A stretch of DNA of 5,095 nucleotides from an uncultured Candidatus Saccharibacteria bacterium (GCA_948511255.1 CAOQNC010000045.1:1-5095), one strand, 5' to 3'. Positions 1 through 4,863 are shown, counted from the first letter of the stretch. Made by a program: numbers and translations. Notes: generated by a model not told the origin, from the sequence alone.

Positions 1-395
1 GGCCGAGAGTTGGGTTTTGGAGAACTGACGGGCGGTTTGAGGGTTGGCGCGGCGGTTTTTGAAGGTTTGGTAGTCTTTGGGGGCTTGGCGCTGGCGAAAA
101 TGTGATTAGTTTCTGGCGCGATGTGAGCGAAGAAGTCGCTAGCCCAAGCGTCAGAGATGGCGGGGCGGTTCGTGATAATGAGGATGCGCTTTGCGTCGAT
201 TTTTTGGGCGAACTTGTAGGCGGCGATGGTTTTGCCGAAGCGAGGCTTTGCGTTCCAGAGGAACTTGCGGGCGTTTTTAGGCGTATGCGAGGCAGGATTT
301 TGTCGTGATGATACAGCGGATTGCGAGCGAGTTTGTTGCCAATATTGATAGGTTTGGTCGATGGCGGATTGTTGCTCAGGGCGGAGTTTAAGCAT
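1..395 (-). CDS. DEAD/DEAH-type helicase, restriction-system-like (N-terminal part; continues beyond the left edge)
   Basis: The reading frame starts at ATG 395 and stays open for 131 codons to the window edge, so only the N-terminus is visible. It opens MLKLRPEQQSAIDQTYQYW, a Q-motif-like start, then has FLWNAKPRFGKTIAAYKFA with a Walker A of the AKPRFGKT type (residues 49-56), and a motif Ia-like segment ILIITNRPAISDAWASDFF (71-89). The PRFGKT and TNRP..W..DF combination is typical of the large SF2 helicases of restriction or defence loci; this is family knowledge, not a database hit. ATP-driven DNA translocation is the expected role. The start overlaps the stop of the upstream methyltransferase gene by 8 nt (ATGCTTAA) and has a GGAG seven bases upstream, so translation is probably coupled. 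No nuclease domain is visible, because the C-terminus is outside the window. Confidence 0.8.
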   Translation of the reverse strand, partial: MLKLRPEQQSAIDQTYQYWQQTRSQSAVSSRQNPASHTPKNARKFLWNAKPRFGKTIAAYKFAQKIDAKRILIITNRPAISDAWASDFFAHIAPETNHIFASAKPPKTTKPSKTAAPTLKPPVSSPKPNSR

Positions 396-909
396 AGTTG
401 TTCTCCGAATCGTTCGCCGCGGAGATAGAGTTTTTTAGCATATCGCCGAGGCGAGCAGGAACGGTGCGGAAATTATAATCGGAAATAAGTTGCCAATCGA
501 TAAAAACTAGGTTCTCATAATTACGAATTAAATCGCCTTGAATAAGATTAGATTGAAGAAAAAGGTCGACGAGCGGAAGAAAACGATAATCGAGGGGCTG
601 TTCGGAAAAATGCCGCAGGAGAATTAATTTTAGGCGGGCGCGGGCCTCGATGAGATAATCGGGATTGATATCAACGCCATAGAGATTAGAGAGAGCGGTT
701 AGGGCTTCGTGGGGAGTTGTGAGTTTTTGAAGGCGACGCGAAAGAGCTTCGACGAGGAAGTTGCCAGTGCCGCAGCCAGGCTCAAAGACTTTACGCGAGG
801 GGTCGGAGAGTAGCGGCTCGCAAAGGTCGCTCATTTGATGAACTACGGGCGCGGGAGTAAAAAAGTCGCTACGAGATTTGGGACTTTTTACGGCTGAGCG
901 AGGCGACAT
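388..909 (-). CDS. Short N6-type DNA methyltransferase (SAM-binding domain)
   Basis: This 173-residue protein has the start of an adenine N6 methyltransferase. DFFTP (15-19) is the motif X region, FEPGCGTGNF (42-51) is the SAM-binding motif I, GVDINP (78-83) is motif II, and IQGDL (123-127) is motif III-like. The catalytic (N/D)PPY motif expected shortly after motif III is not there; the sequence reads NLVFIDWQLISDYNF instead. The protein is far shorter than type I M or Eco57I-like enzymes. It may be a short family with a different chemistry, it may depend on the downstream helicase protein, or it may no longer methylate. The start has AGGA seven bases upstream, overlapping the stop of the preceding gene, from which it is separated by 9 nt. 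Its stop overlaps the helicase start. Context suggests a restriction-modification or defence pair. Confidence 0.82.
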   Translation of the reverse strand: MSPRSAVKSPKSRSDFFTPAPVVHQMSDLCEPLLSDPSRKVFEPGCGTGNFLVEALSRRLQKLTTPHEALTALSNLYGVDINPDYLIEARARLKLILLRHFSEQPLDYRFLPLVDLFLQSNLIQGDLIRNYENLVFIDWQLISDYNFRTVPARLGDMLKNSISAANDSENNYA

Positions 910-918
910 GGCGCATTC

Positions 919-1383
919 CTATAGAATGACTTGCTCGGTCAGCCAATTTTGGAACCCGTCGAGAGATGTGTAGGCGGCGGCGTGGTCGTCATTATCGGCT
1001 TCGAGAAAATCGACGAGTTTGCCTTTTTTGAAAATCAGAAAGCTCGGGTAGAAGCGCACATCCGCGACGAAAGGAAGATTTTCTAAATCGGAAAAAGCGA
1101 TTTCGTAAAACTTCATAGGATGTTCGGTAACGAAAGATTGGAGAACTTTTTCGAAATTGTCCGAAGCGCGGCAAGCGGGTTGCGAAACGAAGACGGCAAA
1201 AGAGGATTTTTCGTCGACGAGCTGCTGAAGCTGGTCAGCGGAAATCGTTTCGAGGCTCGCTTCGCCGTAATATTGATCATCGAGGCGGAAAGACGCGGGG
1301 TGGAGCGCGAAGATAATTCCACAGACGACGGCGATAATTACGATGAGGGCGGCCGGAAGAATGATGAGGAGTTTACGCTTGAT
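919..1383 (-). CDS. Membrane-anchored thioredoxin-like protein with CxxS site
   Basis: The frame encodes a basic KRK N-terminus, one membrane segment (LLIILPAALIVIIAVVCGII, about residues 5-24), then an extracytoplasmic thioredoxin-like domain. FAVFVSQPACRAS carries a single redox cysteine in C-R-A-S form (C71, S74, counted from codon 1383), and RFYPSFLIF holds the cis-proline (P113) before the last strands. The CxxC of true thioredoxins is absent, so a monothiol or isomerase-like role is more likely than a reductase; this is inference. The start is uncertain. No ATG, GTG or TTG lies near the KRK segment. The nearest are ATG 1518, ATG 1494 and GTG 1491, giving over 100 nt of overlap with the rhodanese gene. 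I placed it at the near-cognate ATC 1383, followed by AAG CGT AAA, with GAG upstream and an 11-nt overlap. Confidence 0.7.
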   Translation of the reverse strand: MKRKLLIILPAALIVIIAVVCGIIFALHPASFRLDDQYYGEASLETISADQLQQLVDEKSSFAVFVSQPACRASDNFEKVLQSFVTEHPMKFYEIAFSDLENLPFVADVRFYPSFLIFKKGKLVDFLEADNDDHAAAYTSLDGFQNWLTEQVIL

Positions 1384-2131
1384 GTTTTTTCTCGTGAAGA
1401 GTATTAAAATCGATGTCGTGATATGGAACTTTCCAGAAATCGTAAGTTGTGTCGCCGTGCGAAGTGTTTTTGACGACGATATTATGATCACCATCGTAAG
1501 ACCAGTAGGCGCCGACATTATAAATCTTGTTTTCGTCCCAACCGAGCTTCGTCAGCATGGTTTTCATCATGCCAGCATAACCGCCACCGCCGCACATAAG
1601 GAAAATATTTTTGTCTTTCGGGAAGAGATATTCGAGAATATCCATGGATTCGGCGTAGTTCGCGATATATTTGCCGTCCTTCGTCTGAGTGAACAATGTT
1701 TTGCCGGTATAAGTATCGCCAACTTCCTCCGGAAGACCAGCAACGTTCACGAGATAAGGAAGCGGCACGATTTCAAAACCTTCAACGAAGCCGGAGAGAT
1801 AAGAATCGCCGCCGATAGCTTCGTAGTCCCCCGGGTCTTTCAGCATGCGCATATCGCGATAGACGGTATCGCTGCGGCCGAGATAATTATCGAGCGTAGC
1901 CTCGTTAATGTTTTTGTCGATGCCGAATTCGCTGCCGCGGATACCTTCGGATAGTTCGGGCGTTGGAAGCGCATCTGAGGCGATCGGAGCGACGGTTTTA
2001 TTGCCGTTGATGGCGAAAAGAATACAGGCGCCGATGATAATACTGGCGGCGATGAGGCCGACGATAATCGCAAAAGTTGGTTTTGGTTCTTGATATTGAT
2101 TTTTAGACTGGGACATATTTTGATTAACCAT
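1373..2131 (-). CDS. Membrane-anchored rhodanese-like protein
   Basis: This 252-residue protein has a short cytoplasmic N-terminus, one membrane segment (FAIIVGLIAASIIIGACILF, about 20-39), a linker rich in Pro and Ser, and then a rhodanese fold. VYRDMRMLKDPGDYEAIG (from about 90) occupies the place of the usual DVR..EY..GHI motif. IFLMCGGGGYAG carries the candidate active cysteine C180 in a glycine-rich loop, and KIYNVGAYWSYDG matches the usual Gly-containing strand after it. It would sit on the outer face of the membrane, probably handling sulfane sulfur or a thiol partner. The gene next in line is a thioredoxin-like membrane protein, so the two may form a redox pair (inference). The start at ATG 2131 was chosen because a TATAAT box lies exactly 6 bases upstream, suggesting a leaderless mRNA. 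ATG 2116 is an alternative, and neither has a Shine-Dalgarno sequence. Confidence 0.85.
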   Translation of the reverse strand: MVNQNMSQSKNQYQEPKPTFAIIVGLIAASIIIGACILFAINGNKTVAPIASDALPTPELSEGIRGSEFGIDKNINEATLDNYLGRSDTVYRDMRMLKDPGDYEAIGGDSYLSGFVEGFEIVPLPYLVNVAGLPEEVGDTYTGKTLFTQTKDGKYIANYAESMDILEYLFPKDKNIFLMCGGGGYAGMMKTMLTKLGWDENKIYNVGAYWSYDGDHNIVVKNTSHGDTTYDFWKVPYHDIDFNTLHEKKHQA

Positions 2132-2143
2132 ATGTATATTATA
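2132..2143 (-). promoter_or_regulatory. -10 box of the rhodanese operon (leaderless start)
   Basis: TATAAT reads 2143 to 2138 on the minus strand and is followed by six bases (ATACAT) and then ATG at 2131. A transcript starting about 7 bases after the hexamer would begin at or next to the A of the ATG. No convincing -35 box was found, and no Shine-Dalgarno precedes the ATG. Confidence 0.6.
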
Positions 2144-2167
2144 TAACAGATTTCATGAAAAATACCC

Positions 2168-2209
2168 CTTAACAATTCTGGGATTTGTGCTATAATAGAG
2201 GTTGTTAAG
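2168..2209. repeat. 8-bp inverted repeat flanking the tRNA -10 box
   Basis: CTTAACAA (2168-2175) and TTGTTAAG (2202-2209) are perfect inverted copies separated by 26 bases. The left arm overlaps the -35 box and the right arm covers the predicted tRNA start. It could be a two-half-site operator between the divergent rhodanese operon and the tRNA, or chance in AT-rich DNA. Confidence 0.4.
2169..2196 (+). promoter_or_regulatory. Promoter of tRNA-Lys
   Basis: TTAACA (2169-2174) and a perfect TATAAT (2191-2196) are separated by 16 bases. A TG at 2188-2189 makes it an extended -10. Transcription would begin around 2203, about a dozen bases before the mature tRNA 5' end. Confidence 0.75.
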
Positions 2210-2214
2210 AATTT

Positions 2215-2291
2215 GGGTCGGTAGCTCAGCCGGTTAGAGCACCTGCCTCTTAAGCAGGGTGTCGTGGGTTCGATCCCCACCCGACTCACCA
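2215..2291 (+). tRNA. tRNA-Lys (anticodon CTT), CCA encoded
   Basis: A full cloverleaf can be drawn. The acceptor stem GGGTCGG (2215-2221) pairs with CCGACTC (2281-2287) with one G-T pair. The D arm is GCTC/GAGC. The anticodon stem CCTGC/GCAGG encloses the loop CTCTTAA, with anticodon CTT at 2249-2251. The T arm GTGGG/CCCAC encloses TTCGATC, followed by discriminator A2288 and an encoded CCA. It decodes AAG. Confidence 0.97.
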
Positions 2292-2302
2292 AGTTCATGA
2301 AA

Positions 2303-2330
2303 AAGTCCTTTGCGGGCTTATTTTTGTTTT
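2303..2330 (+). terminator. Intrinsic terminator after tRNA-Lys
   Basis: AAGTCC (2303-2308) and GGGCTT (2314-2319) form a 6-bp stem (one T-G pair) around a 5-base loop, followed by a T-rich run TTTTTGTTTT (2321-2330). Position and shape fit termination of the monocistronic tRNA transcript. Confidence 0.7.
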
Positions 2331-2341
2331 GTGGCTTGGTG

Positions 2342-2347
2342 TATAAT
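2342..2347 (+). promoter_or_regulatory. Candidate -10 box for the template-repeat transcript
   Basis: A perfect TATAAT lies 12 bases after the tRNA terminator, preceded directly by TG. No good -35 box is visible; TTATTT at 2318-2323 would give an 18-base spacer. The predicted start near 2354 falls in the first hairpin of the untranslated segment that leads into the template repeat. Confidence 0.5.
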
Positions 2348-2351
2348 TTAT

Positions 2352-2540
2352 CTGTAGGAACAAATCCCTATAGGAACGACGCCGCGCCTTGAGTTTTATT
2401 CCGGCTTGGATAAGTTCTTGTCTTGGAGATCGTGAAGTTCCCTGGAGCTGCGACCCAGCAACAGGCTAGAAAAGTTCACGCAAGTTACGGTTTGCGCGGA
2501 ACGCAAGTAACTTCTTTGTCAGCACGCTTTCTTATGGTTA
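2352..2540 (+). ncRNA. Structured untranslated RNA segment leading into the template repeat
   Basis: No supported gene lies here: the open frame through it starts only at a TTG without a ribosome site, and its residues resemble no domain. Several hairpins are visible instead. CTGTAGG (2352-2358) pairs with CCTATAG (2367-2373). CGTGAA (2431-2436) pairs with TTCACG (2475-2480), enclosing CCTG (2441-2444) with CAGG (2462-2465). The strongest is AAGTTAC (2482-2488) with GTAACTT (2507-2513), a 3-base bulge, and TTGCG (2492-2496) with CGCAA (2502-2506) around CGGAA. Together with the promoter at 2342 this suggests the 5' part of the DGR template RNA; an unrelated small RNA is also possible. Confidence 0.5.
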
Positions 2541-2733
2541 TCTATTGGGGCGGCAACGTCTGGCAGAATGCCAGCAACCTGTTCAACGGCGCCGGTAACG
2601 AGGGCAACTACTGGTCGTCTACGCCGCACTCTAACGGCACCAACGCCTACAACCTCAACTTCAACAGCACCAGCAGCATCAATCCGTCCAACAACAACAA
2701 TCGGTACAACGGCTTCTCCGTTCGCTGCACTCA
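2541..2733 (+). repeat. Template repeat (TR) of a diversity-generating retroelement
   Basis: Read in the frame of TAT 2543, the 63 codons to 2731 include 17 Asn codons, 14 of them AAC (for example 2555, 2576, 2585, 2597, 2606, and 2690/2693/2696). The peptide has segments YWGGNVWQNA, GNYWSSTPHS and NRYNGFSVRC, the layout of the C-type-lectin-fold C-terminus that DGRs diversify in many CPR bacteria. AAC at otherwise variable positions is the DGR template signature, because reverse transcription mutates adenines and AAY codons give the widest substitution range without stops. The block has no start codon of its own and the frame continues into unrelated residues (HLCPISKYF), so it is a template and not a gene. 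AACGG (2708-2712) and CCGTT (2718-2722) form a small hairpin near its 3' end. No reverse transcriptase, Avd gene or matching variable repeat is in the window. Confidence 0.75.
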
Positions 2734-2783
2734 TTTGTGCCCGATCTCCAAATATTTCCTGTTTGATTTTTCGCGGTTTTTGG

Positions 2784-2810
2784 TTGACGCAGTAGTTTTC
2801 GTGTTATAAT
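2784..2810 (+). promoter_or_regulatory. Promoter of the rod-shaped RNA and surface protein gene
   Basis: TTGACG (2784-2789) and TATAAT (2805-2810) are 15 bases apart, slightly short, but a TG at 2802-2803 makes an extended -10. The predicted start at 2816-2818 coincides with the first bases of the closing stem of the structured RNA, which supports the call. Confidence 0.75.
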
Positions 2811-2814
2811 GGAA

Positions 2815-2968
2815 GTGTCTAAAATCAGTATTAAAGTAAGAAGTCATTTGTTTTTATTTTTGGTGTTTTTCAGGAACGGAAAGCGGCACCGCTCGCTGGA
2901 CTGGGTTTCTGAAGCACCAAAAATGACTTCGGTACTGGTTTTAGACACCGGCTACGGTGTCGCTTTTT
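2815..2968 (+). ncRNA. Rod-shaped structured RNA: attenuator leader or free ncRNA, family not recognised
   Basis: The RNA folds as one long rod. Closing stem P1 is 16 bp (2815-2830 with 2933-2948, one G-U). After a 9/2-base internal loop comes P2, GAAGTCATTT (2840-2849) with AAATGACTTC (2921-2930). A 10-base bulge precedes P3, TTGGTG (2860-2865) with CACCAA (2915-2920). P4 is 9 bp, TTCAGGAAC (2869-2877) with GTTTCTGAA (2905-2913). The apical part contains AGCG (2882-2885) with CGCT (2890-2893). Its 5' end matches the predicted transcription start and it ends in an intrinsic terminator. P1 and the terminator share 2944-2948, so only one can form. This fits a cis-acting riboswitch-like attenuator for the downstream gene, or a 6S-like ncRNA. 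I see no match to a riboswitch class I know. A foldback mobile repeat is less likely. Confidence 0.65.
2944..2968 (+). terminator. Intrinsic terminator (possible attenuator) upstream of the surface protein gene
   Basis: GACACCG (2944-2950) and CGGTGTC (2955-2961) form a perfect 7-bp stem with loop GCTA, followed by GC and TTTTT (2964-2968). It lies about 45 bases before the start of the next gene on the same strand. Its left arm is also the 3' end of the rod RNA closing stem, so that stem would act as an antiterminator. Confidence 0.75.
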
Positions 2969-3003
2969 ATGGTCGCTCCTGGCTGGTGTCTATTACCAAT
3001 CAA

Positions 3004-3010
3004 AAGGAGG
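3004..3010 (+). promoter_or_regulatory. Strong Shine-Dalgarno AAGGAGG that decides the start
   Basis: AAGGAGG ends 3 bases before ATG 3014 and 6 bases before ATG 3017. The second spacing is the better one, so 3017 is preferred. In-frame codons upstream back to 2957 lie inside the terminator hairpin and are not part of the gene. Confidence 0.8.
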
Positions 3011-3016
3011 GCCATG

Positions 3017-4675
3017 ATGCGAAAAGGTCAAAGAAAAGTTAATATTGCTGGGAGTGCGAGCTGTATAAGTTTGTTGCTACTGGCATTTTTGTTAGTTAAT
3101 CCGCTGATAGGTAACTCAGCGAATGCGTTGGAAGGTGAAGAAAGTGAGGTTTCTCCGCAGGCGACGACGATTTCCGATGTGAACATTTCTTTCTCTCCAA
3201 CTTCGGGGTCGGCAAGCATGACACCGGTGACAGAAGAAGGCGCGAAGGCGAGAACATCCGTAAAAGTGAACGTGTCGATAAGTAATTCTGGCGGATACAG
3301 CGTTTATCTTTCTAGCAACACTCCAGGGCTAGTCGGGAAGAATAGTGGGGAGATAATTGCGGGAATTGACGGGAGTTCGACTTTTGATAACTTACAGACG
3401 AATACTTGGGGTTATGCGGTAACAGAAGAGGAAGAGCTTTCCGAGAGCGCGCTATATAAGTCGATGTCGCAAGGGCAGGGTGATTTGCTTGCGACTGGCT
3501 CGGAGCGAAGTGTGTCGTATAATTTCCTGCTCAGTTTTGCAGCGAAAATTGGAAATACGAAGCCGGCGGATACTTATGAGAACGAGGTGACGCTGAGTGT
3601 AGTAAGTAGTCCGTTGGAGATAACGCTCGTGCCAGTTTATAATGAGTTCAGTATAGATTATATGCAAGAGATGACGAGTGCGATTTGTGACAATGCGGCC
3701 GTTGGGACTACTGGGCAACTGTATGATAGGCGCGATAATAAGCCATACTGGGTAACTAAACTGGCGGATGGGAATTGCTGGATGACGCAAAATTTGGCGC
3801 TAGATTTATCAGCTAATAAAGACTTAACCCCGGAAGATTCCGATGTGTTGGGCGATTGGCGGCCAGAGTTTAGCACAACGACCAATCTGCGAGAAACTGG
3901 GAGTACGGTTGCTGTTTATACGGGTACGCGATCATGGTCACAGCCGGGTTACGTTTTGAATACGCCATATGAAATTAGAATTGGTAAAGATTCGATTGTG
4001 GATTTGTCGGATGGCGAGAGTATCGGGTTAGTTGGTTTTGGATTGAGATTTGCTGCGACAGACCCAGATTTTTATTCTAAATCTAGCTATCTTGGGCTGG
4101 ATGGCGTGACGAAGTGTAGTAAGGAGGCTAACACTGCGATTAGCACAGCAACATCTGGAACATGCGCACAATATGATGCTCACTATGTGCTCGGAAATTA
4201 TTATCAATGGAATGCGGCAACGGCTGGGAGCGGAGAGGATTTGATACAAAACCCGAGCTACTCAGCGCCTAGTTCTGTGGCTGATCTGAAAAATGCAGCA
4301 AGTAGTATTTGTCCGGCAGGATGGCAGTTGCCTGTCGGTGGCAAGAATGGTAGTAGTGTTTTTAATCAGAATGACAGCTTTGGCAAGTTACTACAGGCTT
4401 ATGGCTGGAGTAGCATTGACGATTCTAATTTACTGGTGAAAAAACCGATATTCTTAACTAGGAGCGGGAATATCTATAACGGCCAGTCTAATGGTAACAT
4501 CATTTTAGGCATAAAAGATCTTGGTAAGGCGGGTGTTTATTGGACAGCATCATCACAACAGCCTAATAATACATGCCCATTTAACTATAGTATTAATGGT
4601 AATGGCATCGTTAATGCTGCGGATTCGTATGGTTGGGCTTACAGTGGAGCTTCAGTACGTTGTATTGCGCGGTAA
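3017..4675 (+). CDS. Secreted Fib_succ_major / C-type-lectin-fold surface protein
   Basis: The 552-residue product begins MRKGQRK, then a hydrophobic stretch (about 15-32) and a likely signal peptidase site after NSANA (37). Residues 45 to about 215 form a beta-rich Ser/Thr/Gly region (VKVNVSISNSGGYSVYLSS) of unknown fold. From about 220 it carries a Fib_succ_major domain: LYDRRDNKPYWVTKLADGNCWMTQNLAL (start 235, split here by the usual YW..DGN.WM..NL pattern), YQWNAATAG, SICPAGWQLP (430-439), GVYWTASS (506-513) and a C-terminal SVRCIAR. No membrane anchor or sorting signal is visible. It is probably exported and used in surface or host-cell binding (inference). The end resembles the template repeat in fold (YW.(S/A)S, SVRC) but not at the nucleotide level and is not AAC-rich, so it is not that template's target. 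A structured leader with a terminator lies upstream. Confidence 0.88.
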   Translation: MRKGQRKVNIAGSASCISLLLLAFLLVNPLIGNSANALEGEESEVSPQATTISDVNISFSPTSGSASMTPVTEEGAKARTSVKVNVSISNSGGYSVYLSSNTPGLVGKNSGEIIAGIDGSSTFDNLQTNTWGYAVTEEEELSESALYKSMSQGQGDLLATGSERSVSYNFLLSFAAKIGNTKPADTYENEVTLSVVSSPLEITLVPVYNEFSIDYMQEMTSAICDNAAVGTTGQLYDRRDNKPYWVTKLADGNCWMTQNLALDLSANKDLTPEDSDVLGDWRPEFSTTTNLRETGSTVAVYTGTRSWSQPGYVLNTPYEIRIGKDSIVDLSDGESIGLVGFGLRFAATDPDFYSKSSYLGLDGVTKCSKEANTAISTATSGTCAQYDAHYVLGNYYQWNAATAGSGEDLIQNPSYSAPSSVADLKNAASSICPAGWQLPVGGKNGSSVFNQNDSFGKLLQAYGWSSIDDSNLLVKKPIFLTRSGNIYNGQSNGNIILGIKDLGKAGVYWTASSQQPNNTCPFNYSINGNGIVNAADSYGWAYSGASVRCIAR

Positions 4676-4681
4676 AGCGGA

Positions 4682-4771
4682 GACCAACTTTCTAAAAATG
4701 GTCGTGGGCTAGCAAGGTATAACAGGGGTCGAGAGTTCAAAGGAGGCGACCAAAAAATAAAAAATGGTCGT
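4682..4771 (+). repeat. Two similar GACCA...TGGTC hairpins after the surface protein gene
   Basis: The 24-base segments 4682-4705 and 4748-4771 both start GACCAA and end AAAAATGGTCGT, each forming a hairpin around an A/T-rich loop, 66 bases apart. The first starts 7 bases after the stop codon. Neither is followed by a T run, so they are not classic terminators; a duplicated 3'-end structure is the simplest description. Confidence 0.5.
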
Positions 4772-4788
4772 CTCCGGCGAGTTTGAAC
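4735..4788. repeat. Large imperfect stem-loop between convergent genes
   Basis: GGAGGCGACC (4742-4751) pairs with GGTCGTCTCC (4766-4775), one G-T, around a 14-base A-rich loop. GTTCAAA (4735-4741) and TTTGAAC (4782-4788) extend it after a 6-base bulge. It sits between the surface protein gene and the convergent micropeptide gene. A two-way terminator is possible, but the T run on the minus strand lies in the loop, not after the stem. Confidence 0.55.
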
Positions 4789-4791
4789 GAG

Positions 4792-4863
4792 TTAGTTTCC
4801 TCCGCCCCAGCCTCCGCAACCGCCAAATAAGTTTCTATTATAGTTTTTGTCGATATAGTACAT
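4792..4863 (-). CDS. Gly/Cys/Trp-rich micropeptide, 23 residues
   Basis: The frame from ATG 4863 to TAA 4792 encodes 23 residues: MYYIDKNYNRN followed by LFGGCGGWGGGN. AAAGGA ends 8 bases upstream of the ATG, a fair Shine-Dalgarno. The N-terminal half is polar and Tyr/Asn-rich. The C-terminal half is almost all glycine, with one Cys and one Trp. I do not recognise it. The glycine-rich tail recalls some modified-peptide (RiPP) cores, but no modification or export gene is in view, so no function is assigned. A stem-loop follows the stop on this strand. The upstream side holds the ATAA(C/G)TTAT palindrome cluster, and the inverted sequence at 4966-5018 resembles its 3' half. It could be a real small gene or chance within repeat DNA; the good ribosome site favours a gene. 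Confidence 0.45.
   Translation of the reverse strand: MYYIDKNYNRNLFGGCGGWGGGN

Noticed and set aside
1343..1954. Plus-strand 203-codon frame opposite the rhodanese gene
   Set aside because: It is a shadow of the minus-strand gene, which has a clear membrane segment and rhodanese fold; the plus frame has no recognisable domain.
2281..2340. tRNA 3' end as an attachment site for an integrated element carrying the template repeat
   Set aside because: No second copy of the tRNA 3' end and no integrase were seen in the window.
2519..2734. Minus-strand 71-codon frame opposite the template repeat
   Set aside because: It is low-complexity Val/Ala/Gly made by the antisense of AAC and GGC codons; no ribosome site.
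2423..2809. A 128-codon open frame through the template repeat, as a protein-coding gene
   Set aside because: It starts at a TTG with no ribosome site, the first 40 residues resemble no part of a Fib_succ_major domain, and the C-terminal residues after SVRC are unrelated. The AAC pattern fits a template.
2811..2968. Foldback transposable repeat (MITE) with terminal inverted arms
   Set aside because: Stems continue inward, the 5' arm coincides with a predicted transcription start, and a terminator overlaps the 3' arm; no target-site duplication was found. A structured RNA explains more.
2809..3042. A 77-codon plus-strand frame after the second promoter
   Set aside because: It runs through the rod RNA and terminator, has no ribosome site, and overlaps the start of the surface protein in another frame.
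4381..4675. The 3' end of the surface protein gene as the variable repeat of the DGR
   Set aside because: Protein motifs are similar, but nucleotides at non-adenine template positions do not match, so it cannot be a copy of this template.
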